Below are positions 12,570 to 25,195 of a stretch of DNA of 64,000 nt, in pieces; within the stretch, counting starts at the first letter, position 1; every line of letters begins with the position of its first letter. Under the pieces are notes generated by a model. The model made no database searches and was not told where the DNA came from. It saw only the letters and a program-made list of their open reading frames with translations. The position numbers were made by a program, and so were the translations under genes. The DNA comes from Struthio camelus (taxonomy: Eukaryota; Chordata; Aves; Struthioniformes; Struthionidae). The stretch is from the NCBI RefSeq assembly GCF_040807025.1, contig NC_090952.1, positions 21,821,068 to 21,885,067 on the forward strand, given 5' to 3'.

Positions 12570-15145
12570 ACTTGAGCATGGGACTTGAGTAGCAGCTTTT
12601 ATGAGCTTTACACAAAAAAATTATGCCTTTATAAAAGCTTAACAGCAGGTAGGCATAAGGCCATGAGAAACAGGGAGGTGGTAATGGTCTTTTGAAAGTA
12701 ATTCCTTTCAACCATAAAACCAAGACTTGATGAAAATGATAAGCCATGGGATGTGGCTGCCTGATAGTGTATTAACATAAATGCCTCAAGTAGCAGCCAC
12801 AGCAGCCTCACGAGCCAGCAGGAACGAGGGGAATTAGCAGCCTCATCAGCTGACGTGGGGAGCTGCTGCACAAAAAGCCTCACGAGGAAATCGTCAGCGA
12901 TAATTAATTGTTGGGCTGGAAGCAGACCCACCTGTGTGAGCCACGGCTCCCGCCTCGCAGGTCCCTGGCAGGAGGGCAGAATGGCAAGCGGGTGCTGGAG
13001 AGCAAGACTTCCTCCCGTCCCTTCCCTTCCAGCCAAAACATTCTGCCATCGCGCTGGTGCTTGCTGTGGAGGGAAGGGGGCTCCTCTTTTTTGCCTATTT
13101 TGCACTTTCTTTGCCCCTGCTCCCTGGGAGATAAGCAGACATTCCTGCAGAGAGGGATCTCAGGAGACCTGCTCCCAAATTCAAATCACAGTCCTCCCCC
13201 TTGGGGAGAACTTCACCTGCGAGAGGACGGCTGCAGTGGGAGGCTGGGGAGGAAGAGCACACCCTCCTTGCCTCCACGCGCCCCAGCATGCCGCCTGCCC
13301 AGCCACTGCACGGCGCGGGAAACCGCACCGACCCGCTCCCCTTGACAGACCGACAGTTAGAAACGCAGCTTTTGACAAATGAATTTTCAGAATTCAAATG
13401 TACCCTTACAAAAGTCATATTCCAGTTCACTGGTGTCCCCCGCTAGGAGGATGCGATTTGGTTGCACAGTCTATTATGTTCCAGAACGTGAAAGGTCAGG
13501 CTTAAATGGGATTTTTCACTGTAAAAGTCACCTACATGAATGACACCCAGTAACATCAAAAGGCATTTGTAAAGCAGAATCCAGGATTACAGATGCACCA
13601 TTTACTTCTATTTATCCCCCAAATAGAGAATTGCAAAATATTTGCCTCTCATGAGACTTCAGCTTAATAAATTTTTTTAAGACACGTGCCATTTGAGGGG
13701 AAGGCTGGCCAAAAAAGGAGACATGGAAGGAGCAATTACAACTTCAGAGGATTGTAATCGTGCCCCAGAGCTCCAGCCTACATTGGGATCTGTCTTGCTA
13801 AGCATGGAGATGCTCTTTGGCACCAGGTTGGCCACTACTGGGCATATGGCTGGCTGCAGCAAGCCGGGCTGGACACTGCTGCTCAGGGAGATGCTGGGAT
13901 GCCTGTGCCCAAAAGCCAGGCACTTCCCCTGCCATTCCCATCCACCACCAGCACCCAGAGCAGCACGTCTTCCAGCCACCACTGCTTCTCTCGCCCAATC
14001 CTCCCCGTTTCTGCTAGGAGGGCCCAGGTCTCCAGCCCATGTTAGTGGCAATATTCAGTTTTGCCCAAAGAGCTGAAAAGACCTGAGCTGGCCGAGAGGT
14101 CCCATGTCCTCCCGTGTCCTCCTGGCCTGACTTCCACCTCAGCCAGCGAAAGAGTAGAAAACAGAAAGCTGGATTAGCATCCGTGCCTCCTTCAGCAGTG
14201 AGGGGCAGCATTTTGGTTCACTCTCTCCTGCCTTTGCCATTTCTCCTTTTCACTGCTGTTAGACGACAAACGCAGACATGTCTCTGTGCTCGCACAGCAC
14301 CTCCCACCCCAGAGCCCTGGTCCCGTGTGTGAGGGAGCAGTGCCCTTGCTCCAAGAGCATTGCTTTTGAAAGCAGCAAGTAGAAATAAAAATAAGAATAG
14401 AAAATTTCTAGAAAGAGCAACCCTAATCCTGCAGCAGCCCTGAGGATGAGTGCAGTACAGACCCGAATCCGCACCCGAAAGACTGAGCAGGGAGACGCTC
14501 AGGGACCTGCCTTGGCGTTGTCCCCACTGCACCGCATGGGGCTGCGACATCCGAAAACCTGCCCAACACCCGAGCGTGGGGCTCGGCACGGCGAATGGAC
14601 TCACAGAACACGTCAAGGCTGCACACCCAGCGGGCTCAGAGGGAAAAGCAAGCTCAAAGGTTAATCAGCTGCCCAAACATATTTGTGTTGCCTGTTCCTC
14701 TCCCCACTCAGAGCACCACGTCGCCTCACCAACCAACTGTCCTCCAGGTTTAAGACCCATCTTTTGGCATTATTTTTTCAGGTTTCTCTTCATGCTTCCA
14801 ACTTTTACTACAGGGATAAAAGGATTTTGAACGCCTCCTCCTCCTAGAACTGAGGAAAAAAGGATCAAGATGTGAGAGTCAGGCTGAGAGGGGAAAGGTT
14901 TTGGGGACAAAAGAGAACAGAGCTTCTTTGCACTTTCAGGATCATGCATCCTGTTCTGGCTTACTGCAGAAGACCCAGAAGAAAGGCAGAGCCCTTTTAG
15001 TATGGAAAAGCAGCAGAAAGGATCAGAACAGAGAGCAGCAGGCGTGAGAGCAGCACAGTTATCTGACAGAAGTAGAAATAAGACTGGGGGAAAGAACGGC
15101 TCTTAAAAATAAAAGCAACATTAAAACCAGTGTTTCCAAGAGAGT

Positions 15146-15194
<49 letters not shown>

Positions 15195-17009
15195 TGTGTG
15201 TTTCTTTCCATGAGGAGGGCATTTGGAGAAATAAGCAGGGTTGAAGAGCCTCATTCATCTTCCCCTTACAACTGTGCTGACTCAGAACCTGGTCAAACAA
15301 GTTTAATCTTTTTAGTGACAACAAAGAGAAGTAGAAAGAAGGTGGAAAGAAGCCAGTCTGGATGGGCAAAGAGGGAGAAAAAGAAAGTGCAGAAAGAAAA
15401 CTTCCCTTTTACAGCTTGCAGTTATTCGTTCTGCTACGGAAATCGGGCTTGACGGGCTTTAGGGGAAAAAGGATAATGTCATTACAGCTGTGACCCTGCA
15501 TCAGTCCTCTCCACGAATGCTGCCCTACCGCTACGGCCAGGACCCCAGCGACGACCAACCCTTGGAGCTAGATCAGTCCCACCCTGGGGAAAAAGTTACA
15601 CCAGGCCCAGGGCATAGGAGACAGCAGAGGGAGGGTGTCTGGGGAGCAAAGCCTTGGGCAGACCAGGCATCTCCTTATTCTCTGGCTAATATGCTGCTGC
15701 CGCTAGACCACACTGCTTCTCATCTGCTTGCTCATAGTCCTTGCATCGAGCTGTCCCTTGAAATATAAACCTGAGTCTCCGTCTCAGTCATAAATATCTT
15801 AGTGCTCCCTGGGTCAGTAGAATGCCAGGGTAAAGAAACAGCATTTTTCTTTCTTGGAGAACATCAGCATGAGGACGTTGTTGTATCGTCTAAGCTTGAA
15901 ACAGATCCGTTCATTAGTAGAGCTGCTCTGTAAGGAAAATGGCCATCTACGGGGGAAAGAATACTTTAAAAAAATCAAACACACCATACAAAATAATCCT
16001 ACACTGGCTGGAAGAGGAGGTCTTTTTCCTCCTTAATTTCTGTAATTCCCAGTCACGCTGAGTATGATGCATCCTCATTTATAATGTAAGAGTTAAGGTT
16101 GGGGCAACAATTATTTTCAGGATCCTATAATCTCAACTGTAAAATTTCACCCCAGGCTGAAAATGAAAGCACAAATCCTTCACTTTGGCATGAGCTGTAT
16201 AAGACACAAAGCAGTTCCACTGCTAGCAAGTTACGCAAATATAAATGCACATTAGATTCCCCACTTAATGGGTTTTTTTCTGATCTTGAGCCAAAAATAA
16301 GATCTGAACTGAAATATGAATTTTTCATTGCATGTTTCTGATCCAAGATGTAAAAACAGACTTCCGAGGCTACAAGCATATACCTGTTTTCACCCACCTC
16401 CAGAGCCCTGGAGATAGGTTTGCTAGGCACACACCCTGCAGACAGCTACATCATCTGACTGTGTTCCTGGGTGCTGCAAAACCTCTCCGAAAAGGCTCAG
16501 CCCTGCCCTGCTCCAGATCCATCCCTGGATGCACACTGCCAGTTAGCGCTAGAAACTACAGAAAAAATTCCTGGCAGAAGCCATCAATAATAGTAAAACT
16601 GCAAAACACAGACCCACCTTGAAAGGTCTGCTCAACAACAAACCGTACACATGAACACATAATCCCAGCTCAGCAGCCAGCATGCAGAACAGCATCTGTA
16701 CCGATCAGGCCTGGCTACAGAGCTCTGCTGTTCTCTTTTCCGCGTTGCAATGAGCTCTTTTAACCAAGCCACAGTGCTTTGTGAAGGCCCATCACATTAG
16801 AGATTTTTTGACAGGAAAGTTCATGCTATTCCAGGTCTGCTCCCTGGTCAGACCTCAATAGGACCTTTTCAGTCTGAAATGGGAGGTTTCTGAAACAATT
16901 CTGTTTTTGCAAAAAAGCAGCCAAAAAGGCCCTTCAAAGCACAACAAATGCACACAGAAACCTCGAAAACTGGCAGGAGCAGGGTCCGTCTCCAGGTAGC
17001 TCTAGCAGT
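12570..17009. other. Gene-free region
   Basis: Mixed-composition intergenic DNA with one GT microsatellite. Open frames up to 175 codons near 12.9-13.4 kb overlap on several frames and look like GC-rich chance frames. Confidence 0.55.
15148..15201 (+). repeat. (GT)n microsatellite
   Basis: An uninterrupted GT run spans 15,148-15,190, followed by a short interrupted extension. It is likely length-polymorphic. Confidence 0.95.
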
Positions 17010-17390
17010 GCATGTCCCCCCGGGCCCTCGGCCCTCGGTGGCGGCGGCGGCTGTCAGCCCTGACACCGCGGCAGCCCCAGAAAGGCGAAGCTGGGGCATG
17101 AGCTGCAGCGAGCGCGTGCCCCGCTCCTCCGGCCCCATCCGGCGGCACGGTTCTCCCTGGCTCCGGCCAGCAGCGTTTAGGGCGTTTGCAAGAGGTGAGG
17201 GCATTTGCGGAGGAGCAGCCGTGGAGTGTTTCCCCCCAGCTTGCACCGCCCCGCAGGACAGCTCCATCTGGAGCCAGCCGGCCCCCCGGCTCCCCCCCCA
17301 CGCCTCTGTCAGCGCGGAGCAGAGACCTGCACGAATTGATGCTGACAGCCCTCGCCCCTGCGGGCCCGCCACTGGAAAACGCCTCACATG
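17010..17390. promoter_or_regulatory. CpG-island-like block with splice donor
   Basis: A compact GC- and CpG-rich block contains a plus-strand donor CAAGAG|GTGAGG with exon end at 17,194. A long oligo-T tract follows it at 17,441-17,487. Open frames on both strands show no recognisable protein. Confidence 0.4.
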
Positions 17391-17440
17391 CAAGGAAATG
17401 TTGCCGTGGTGGTGTGGGCTTTTTTCCTTCGGTTCAGCCT

Positions 17441-17487
17441 GATTTTTTTTTCTTTTTTTTTTTTTGTTTTTTGCTTTTTGCTTCTTT
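17441..17487 (+). repeat. Oligo-T tract
   Basis: T8 and T13 runs with G and C interruptions follow the 17.0-17.4 kb CpG-rich block. On the minus strand this is an A-rich tail-like sequence, but no retroposed body was recognised beside it. Confidence 0.85.
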
Positions 17488-17714
17488 AAGGGTAAAGCAG
17501 AAGTGGAGTTTTATTCTGCTGCAAAGCTCTCCACCAGCAGGTTGGGCACGGCGGGCACGGCAGCATCAGCTAGGGACCGGAGCAGCGGCAGAGCAGCCCG
17601 CTACTGCCTGGTCTGAATGCAGGGGCACAGGAGGGGAGCATGTGAAAAGCTAAAAGACTGAAGCACTTCTTTTGGTCATAAAATGTGACAGTGTTAAGAC
17701 AGGCTGGGGAAACA

Positions 17715-17758
17715 CTGATTACCATTATTGTTGTTCCATTATGTGCCAGACACTAAAA
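17715..17758 (-). repeat. Short MIR-like fragment
   Basis: 'ccattatgtgccagacacta' resembles the antisense MIR 3' segment (TATGTGCCAGGCACTGTGC-like). Confidence 0.4.
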
Positions 17759-17823
17759 GGAGGAACGGGCACTGCTCCAGAGAGGTCTGTGTTGGTCTGA
17801 TTTGGAAAAGTATCCCAGGACAA

Positions 17824-17900
17824 CGCTCACATATATGCTTAAAATTCATCTCATGTTTAAATGCTACCCTAATTTGGGCCAGATTAAGTACGTGCTTAAA
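17824..17900 (+). repeat. Ancient dispersed repeat with TGCTTAAA words, decayed copy
   Basis: Repeated 'atgcttaaaa' and 'acgtgcttaaac' words flank a degenerate centre, the pattern of the element at 36.7 kb with its core eroded. Confidence 0.35.
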
Positions 17901-18774
17901 CAATTTTTTTTTCTCCAAGCAGAGCAAGACTAAGGTTATATAGACACAGGCCTAGGAGGAAGAACAACAAAGATGCTTTTTCCATTCAAAACATCAAGAT
18001 CCTTTGAAAGACACTGCAAGTCTGTGTTCGTAGGGGACCCTGCACACAGAGAGGATGGGACTCTGGCAGATGCATTAGAAGGCCACAAGGGAGAAAGAGG
18101 CACAGCGCATATCTGTTCAGCTGTGGACAGATGTTCTCCCTGGATCCAGCTGTGCCACAGAAGAGTGCAGCGCCCCCAGCCACTCCTCATCGGGCTCCTG
18201 TTACTCACACAATTCTGCTGGCAGAGCAGTTCATGCGAGCGTGCCCAAAACGGGCTTCAGGCAAAATTCTTCATGTTCGGCTAAAGAGTTTAAATTGATA
18301 ATTTCAGCCAACCCAGCTGATTTACCTGAAGCAAACTGTGGCAAGAACTGCACCGTCTGCAGATGGCAAGAGCAGGAACCTCCAGCAGGGGCAGTGGTGC
18401 ATATCTGGAGTGGGAGATCTTCCACCATACCTGTCTCCAGTGCTGGATAAATAGCTGAGACCTGATCATCTAGTAGCCTACAACAGCTCCAGGAGGACCT
18501 CATTGACAATGCTCGTGGTTTTAACTGGTGTACGAGGAAAGCCAGAGCACCAGTTTTAAACCTGACTACAGTACTTACACACATGTGCATAAGGCTGAGA
18601 GACGCCAGAGTTATATAATTTGCTTGGTGCAGATTTGCTGCTCAATTTTGCAAAATGTAGCGTGTGATGCAGATTGCTATGAGTGTTTGTTTTTAAATAC
18701 CAGATTAAATGAGCACATAAAATTACCGTAGCCTTGAGCTGATCCATTGCTCTATGACATTTAATGTTGGGTTA

Positions 18775-18829
18775 CATCAGTCATGCCATGTTGCATTGCA
18801 TCACATAATGTAATGTGACATGACTGATG
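18775..18829 (+). ncRNA. Strong stem-loop, pre-miRNA-like (candidate only)
   Basis: Two 24-base arms (18,775-18,798 and 18,806-18,829) flank a 7-base loop. The outer 11 pairs are perfect (CATCAGTCATG / CATGACTGATG). As plus-strand RNA the full stem has 19 Watson-Crick pairs, four G-U wobbles and one C-A mismatch. On the minus strand the wobbles become A-C mismatches, so the plus-strand fold is stronger. The size is at the low end for a pre-miRNA. It could instead be a palindromic transposon relic. Confidence 0.35.
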
Positions 18830-20207
18830 AATCCAGACCTCATGTTTCAACACCAGGGACCCCTCACCAGCCTGATAGCCATTGTTAGGAACCGTGCCGC
18901 AGCTGGTGCTACAAAGAGCTGCCGGTCCTCCACGGAGTTTCAATCAGGGCCCCTCCAGGACGCACAGACACGAGGGAGGGATGGGCAGGCAGGGTTATTT
19001 GTCACTGGAGCCTGTTCGCGAAACACGCTGCAACAGGCTGTTTTTTTAACTCCCTCTCTTGGCTTTGGAGTTGCCTCCCGCAGCATGCTTGCCTTGTTCT
19101 CATCTCCCGTGGTTCTGCCTCAGCCTCCAAAGGCCCCTCAGCCTGCCATCCTACCCAAAAGGTGAAGGGAAACGGGATACATGGACCCATCAGAGCAGAG
19201 CACCCCTCTGTGCCCACGTCCCAGGCTCTGATTCTGTGCCCAGTGACTGTGCAGTGCTCACGTACCCATGGATGAATTTGGTTCTGGGTGGCCTCCTGCT
19301 TTAATTGGGATCTGCACCCTGTGGGCTATGTGTGGCCAGCCCTGGGCTTTAGAGAAAAAAGCCAAGGCCTCACGAGCAAGGACTGGGTGCCTGGCTGAGT
19401 AGCGGAGCTCTAAATCACCCTTCTCTTTCCATCTATGGGGCAAAAGTATCTATGGGGCAGCTTGGAGACCTGGCCGCTGGAGTGCAATTTGTCACCAGGC
19501 TTTATAAAGTGCTTGATACAGCCACCCAACACAGCTGGACAGTTCACAGAGCAAGAGTGGGAGGTGGGCAGGGTTGAAAAGCCTCCAGGCTGGCAAAGGG
19601 CTGAACACCCTAAGTGGACTGAGGCGAGGGGGATGAAAATCCACACTAAGCTGCAGGGAAGCAAAATGGATTGGAGAGAGCATTAACTAAATCCCTGGGT
19701 GAAAGGAGCAAGGGCGCTTTCAGTGCCACTGATTCGTCATTTGAAGCACAGGAGATAACATTCGTCCTCAGGCTGGGAAGGAGGAGGCATCCCAGGGGAA
19801 AGGAGAGCTTGTGCCAGCTGGCTGGAGGTGTAGGGTGAGGATCAGTGCCAAGCAGGCAGGCAGTGTTGCAAAAGGGTACCCTACACCTCCTGTCTGTCCT
19901 GAACCTGCTCTGAGAGGGAGACAAAGTCCCCTGGAAAAATCACAGGGAAAAGGCCAACCCCACTAAAAAAAGAGAGACCACTGTGCAATGCTAAATCGAC
20001 CTCCACTGGTCCCGCTGCGCTGCACTGATGCAACCCATCACCGTGTGAGATCAAAGTGCTCTGTCTACCCCTGCCAAGGTACTTCCAGCACTCCCCAGCA
20101 GGGACTGCAGGGTCGGCCTGTAGACTCTGCCCCAAGGCTTCTCCCTGCAACGCACCTGCCTACAATTGTTTGTGGGTATTCTCTTTAAATCAGAACACGG
20201 AAATTGT

Positions 20208-20227
20208 CTGGGTTAAAAATAACCCAG
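20208..20227. repeat. Short perfect hairpin
   Basis: CTGGGTTA and TAACCCAG form an 8-bp perfect stem around an AAAA loop. No T-run or other context suggests a function. Confidence 0.4.
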
Positions 20228-21834
20228 GTATAATCCTTTAAACTACTGGAGAGGCGATCAAAACTGTGATACTTACAGATTTGCATGCAGTAGCTAAACT
20301 AAGATTATGGTATTTAAATTAGTAAAGGAATGGCAAGGCCAAAACCTTGGTCTGCATTAATGTTAACAGCAATGGAGCCAGGCTCTTCATCATGCTCCCT
20401 ATCAGGACCAGCCTTTTTACTGCAGAAACAGAACATCCAGCCAGCGCTGGAATTGGCCAATCCCAGCCACACAGACACTCGGTAGAGAGACGGTTAATAG
20501 TAGTAAAAATGGAACGAACAAAGGGAGCCAAACTGGCATTTAGTCCTTGGAACAAATGTTATCCCCAACCGAGCGTACACGACTACCTTCCAGAGAACAA
20601 TGAGTCACAGGCATGCAGTGTACATTTCCTAAGACAATACTAAATAAGCGTGATTTATTCATCTACTACCACTTGCACATTTTTACAAACGATTATTCCC
20701 TCTATGTGCCACTCTGCCTGAATGCTTAGCAGCAAAGACAGTGCCTAAGCAGGGTCTCTGCTGTTTTCTGCTCCATCTGCCTTCTTCGGTACGCAGTGAT
20801 ATCCAAATGCACAGGCAGGAGGGGAAGGGGTATCTTACCACATCCACCAGAGGCTTGCTGTTTCCCATAGGACCAAAAAGGCAACATGTTCAAAGTCCAG
20901 AACCCCAGGATTTCAGTGTCTAATGCCTCCTGAAATCCATGCACCTAAATGCATGAGATCTTGGAGCTTTGCCCGTACTGAGTCCTGAGACACAGGCTAG
21001 GATGGAGCCAAGCACAGGAACCTTCATAGGCATGCATCCCAAACCGTGGGGTACACTTAGAAATTAGCCATAAAAGAAAAAAGACCAAACCAGAAACATC
21101 ACTAAGCCTGACATGGGGTTAAGCTTCGAAATATCTTGCCATAGATTTTTTCAGATGATGAAAATTTAGTTGAGTTCCAAAACGAAGAAAAGAAATGAGT
21201 AGAAGAAGATCCCCCCATGGGCTGAAGCAGCTTCCGGCCCAAACCGCAGTGTCGGGGGGCTGTGCGAGCAGTCAGGAAGGGTCGGGGTAGGTTTGCCCTC
21301 TTCCCATGCCCTTCCCAAGGCCTCGGCCAAAGGCCCCTCCCAGGGACAGCAGATCAGCCTCGACGGACCTTTGGTATGACCCTGTACAACTGCTCTTAAA
21401 TCCTTAAAACAGCTTAGTTTAAATGTCAGTGAAAGATCACAGAGTAAGAGCACATACATATTCGGCTATCACGGTTCAGCTGACAGGAGGTAATTTGTTA
21501 TGCTGCTGTAACTTGATCCTATCTCTGTCAAGTCCTTAGATGCCAACATTACTTTTGAAAGTGGGGCATGGACAGTCAAGGCATGTAAGGGTTTCTGAAA
21601 ACTTCACCCACAGGGATAGACGCACAAATAACAAAATCCTCCGAGACAGAAAATTGTTTCTGTCTAATTATTCCCAGTAAAGCTAAGTTGAACATCCCTC
21701 TACATTCCTGCGTGTGCTGGTATATTACTTAATAATCCTTCACTAACACCTTGCAGGTTTCTCTTGCGCTGCGAGGCCGCTGTTCCTGCTTCCAGCCATG
21801 TCTGCATGAAAGACCGGGAGAAGTCGATGCATAC

Positions 21835-21903
21835 AGGTGGGGCTGGTCTCGCCTCGAGCAGGGGAATGGCCTAACTGACCCCTTTTCTATGGTTCTCTGG
21901 ACA
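21835..21903 (+). mobile_element. CR1-type LINE 3' fragment, short
   Basis: 'tctcgcctcgagcaggggaa', 'tggcctaactgacc' and 'ttctatggttctctgg' resemble a CR1 3' end, including the terminal TTCTATG-like words. Confidence 0.45.
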
Positions 21904-23172
21904 GTGTAAATAAAATCCATTTCTAAGGTCTCAAACCAATGAATTTTCCCAGTGGATCTTTACGAAGTTATTTAGCTCAAGTGTCCCTGTAATTGTGATA
22001 GATTGAGACAATTCATACCAGCTGTAGAGTGGGCAGCAGGAGAAAGCAGGGATGAACGCGGACATTGGTTCAAGACCCTTTGATGGATTTTATTTACACA
22101 GGGTACATTCATCAGGGAAAAGGCAGTCTGAGAGGTACAGTCCATCTTGAGCTCAAGGGGGAATGGCGGAGGGAGGGAGGTACAGGCCTGGGAACGTGAG
22201 TTTGCTTCAACGGCTGTGAAAGCAACAGGCTAAGAAAGGCAGCATGTCCCTGTGGACAACCTACAGGGTTTCGGCCATGACATCACTGGTCACCCCAGCT
22301 GACTGGGCACAATTTAAAAACAGAGTCCCGGCTCTCAAATTCGATCTCTTCAGGAACACGACGGACAACTACAGTGGTACCGGGAAAAAGAAGTAACTAA
22401 GACACCTGAGCTCCAGAGCTGGCCAGCAGGAGCAGCAAGGAAACCACCACAACATAATGTATTGTAAGGTTCAGCATTAAAAGAAAAAGAATTAAATGTA
22501 TAATTTTACATGGCACTTAAAAAAAAATCTATTTTAATTTCCAGAGATTGGATTTCCTCCTTGCCCTTCTCCCAGGTCACTTTCTCTGTGCTCAGTCTTA
22601 ACCTGGTGATTTCTCATTGCACTTCCAGCAAGTGCGAATGGTGTGTCGCTTTGCAAACTGTGTTCCCTCTAGACTTAGATTATTATTCGCTATTGATTCA
22701 TTGCATCCATCCACAAAGATGCGTATTGCAAAATATCCAGGAGCAGTACAAGCAAAGCAATACAAAATACCATTAAAAATGGAAAGAACCAGTCATCCAG
22801 AGAAGATGCAGGATATGAGCAATGGCAGGTTTGTCGGGCTGTGGCATCAGTTCCCAGCTTCCCTTCAACAAACCCTAAGGAGTCTGATGCAGAAGAAGAA
22901 AAAAAAGAAGCTATTGCCTAATGCTGGCTTTGCCCACAAAAGCTCCACAGAAGCCAAAGCAGCAGCCCAAGCAGGACGTAACAACAGCAGGCTCGAACAT
23001 GCCCCAGCCAAGCCAGCAAAGGGGGACATGGTGGGATATAGCTGGCATGTCATGTGTTGTGGAAGTGGAGACAGATCACAAACTTCCTAAAGCCCAGTCT
23101 CAGGTATGACACTATTTTTTCTGGTGTTCTGAAGCAAATAAAAACCCACCCTCTTTGCCTCAGTTTCCAAAG

Positions 23173-23196
23173 CAAGCATTTCCAAGCAAATGCTTG
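23173..23196. repeat. Short perfect hairpin
   Basis: CAAGCATTT and AAATGCTTG form a perfect 9-bp inverted repeat with a 6-base loop. No associated gene was found. Confidence 0.4.
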
Positions 23197-25169
23197 AGGC
23201 TGACACTGCTTAGCCACTTCAGAGAGATGCCACACAGGTGCATGCTACAGATATATCACGATAGTCACAGGCAGACTCCCTTGGACTGAGTCCCAGTAGA
23301 AAAATGGCTGTACGGGTCCTGGCAGAAGTCAGGACGATTTAGTCCTTAAAACAGTCCTTCCTGGTTCCTTGGTGATGGCATTGCATTGCCTAGCTTTGCT
23401 GCGGGCGAGTTTTCAAGCCCTTACCGTACCGGCTCTGTAACCCCATGCTTCACAGCTGCCCAAAGCAACGGTTGACACGAGTTCCTCATGGGAGAACGCA
23501 GCAAAGGACATAGCTTTGACAGGGCCCTCAAAATTAGACCTGCTAAAAAACGTAGGAAGAATCACGAGGCACTGCTTCTCTCTGCTTGGGGTTTCAGTGG
23601 GGACGAGAGACCACAGCTCTACCACGAGCAGGGGGCCAGGCAGAGACACTGAGATAGCTCTTCTCCGAGCAGAACAGCTGAAAGCATGGCAGAAGTGCCT
23701 CCCCACCGCCCTTGCTTTCCTTCTGGTTGCAACCCAGACACGTGCAATTTAAAGTTCACCTTCTTCGCAGACTCCCCCTCGAAGACTCTGCCACTAGTAG
23801 CACTTCACAGTGGTTCAGTGACTGCACCCAGAATTTCGCCCTCTCCCTTCCCCTTGGCCATTCCTTCTACGGCTCACATTTTTTCTCCTACTCTTATTCT
23901 GTGCACATAGAAAATGAAAGAGAAGAAAAGAGAAAAAATATATTGCTCACTGTGTACTCCAAGCAGAAAAATCTATGTACACAGAGCACACAAATCATCT
24001 AATTCAGGGCTTTGTTTGCAGGAATTTAATATTCATAATGCACCTATTTTTGTTTTAGTGCTACCCATGAATATAACTGAATAATTGCTGCTGATTAAAG
24101 ACAAAAAAGAAAAGAAATGTTAGCGCTGAGACAAACAAACACTGACTGTGTGGTAAATAGAAACACTCAAGGATTTAATTCTCTAAATAAAGGAAGGGAG
24201 GGGGTAATGAAAGCAGGGAGTTCCTGCCATTGCATTCAAGAGAACTGCTCAGCTAGTGTTTCTGGTTGTAGTTTTCTACAATAATTTACAGTGCTAATCT
24301 AGTATTTGCCGTACAAATGGTTGTAGCCCCAGTGTAATATTGGAAAATTTTCTTTTCCTGTTGAATACAAGACTGAATTCATGTCTTCTCTCCTGTGTAG
24401 GGCATCCCTGCCTCTGTTGCAATTTCCACTGGTGGCTCACGTCCAGCTGAGCCGGACAGGCTGCGACACTTACATAGGGCAAGGGAAAACTGGCACCGGC
24501 CTCCCTGAAGACGCAAGAGCCTGCCCCGGGCCAGTCACCAAACGAGCACGATGGAAAAAGGTCCATCTCGCTCCACCTTTCCACACGCACGGCACCAGTC
24601 CTTGCTCCCCCGGCTCGGTGCAGGGAGGTGCTGTCAGCACCAAGGGGTGCCCTGCAGCCCGCCGAGCCCTCGCCCCACGCATCCGTTTTCTCTATGGCAC
24701 CAAAATAAAAGCCTCTCCATTAGACAGAGAGCTTGACAAAATGAAATTGATTTTCAAAAGGGATGTTCACTCAATAGCTTTCCTTGAGACACTTCTGGTC
24801 AGATTGTCCACCAAATTTAACAACCTACATGTCTTGTCGAAAATACAGGCTCCAGGAGCGTAAGACTTTTATTGTTAAGATTTATTTTATCATCCAATAT
24901 TACAGCCATTCAGGATAGATTGTATCCCCTGGCAGTTTAAGGAAACTTTTTTCCCTGTATTCATTAGAAGGAAAATAAAGTGCTTGCAAAAACTGGGAAG
25001 CCCCCAATTTCAGTTAAATCAAGAGCATTTCAGGGACTTCACCTTCAAGAAAGCACAGAGATAATTTACATTCTGACCTAGATTTCTAACCCAAATGTAT
25101 TTGCCTGAATGTGAAATGACATTTCATTTGCTCAAGGGTTCTATTTATTTATTTAATTACCAAAGGAAA

Positions 25170-25195
25170 GGGGCGGGGGGGTTGGGGCGGGGGGG
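25170..25195 (+). repeat. G-quadruplex-forming motif
   Basis: Four G runs (4, 7, 4 and 7 bases) are separated by loops of 1, 2 and 1 bases, inside otherwise AT-rich DNA. The short loops predict a very stable quadruplex. Confidence 0.75.

Noticed and set aside
15148..15201. Coding potential of CVCVCV and THTHTH frames across the GT repeat
   Set aside because: Dipeptide runs on both strands are the direct translation of the microsatellite.
20835..20860. CTCF-like site
   Set aside because: CCACCAGAGGCTTGCTG lacks part of the GGGC core; no strong CTCF match was found in the window by eye.
24381..24863. 160-codon plus-strand open frame
   Set aside because: No recognisable domain and mixed composition; the AT-rich half looks non-coding.
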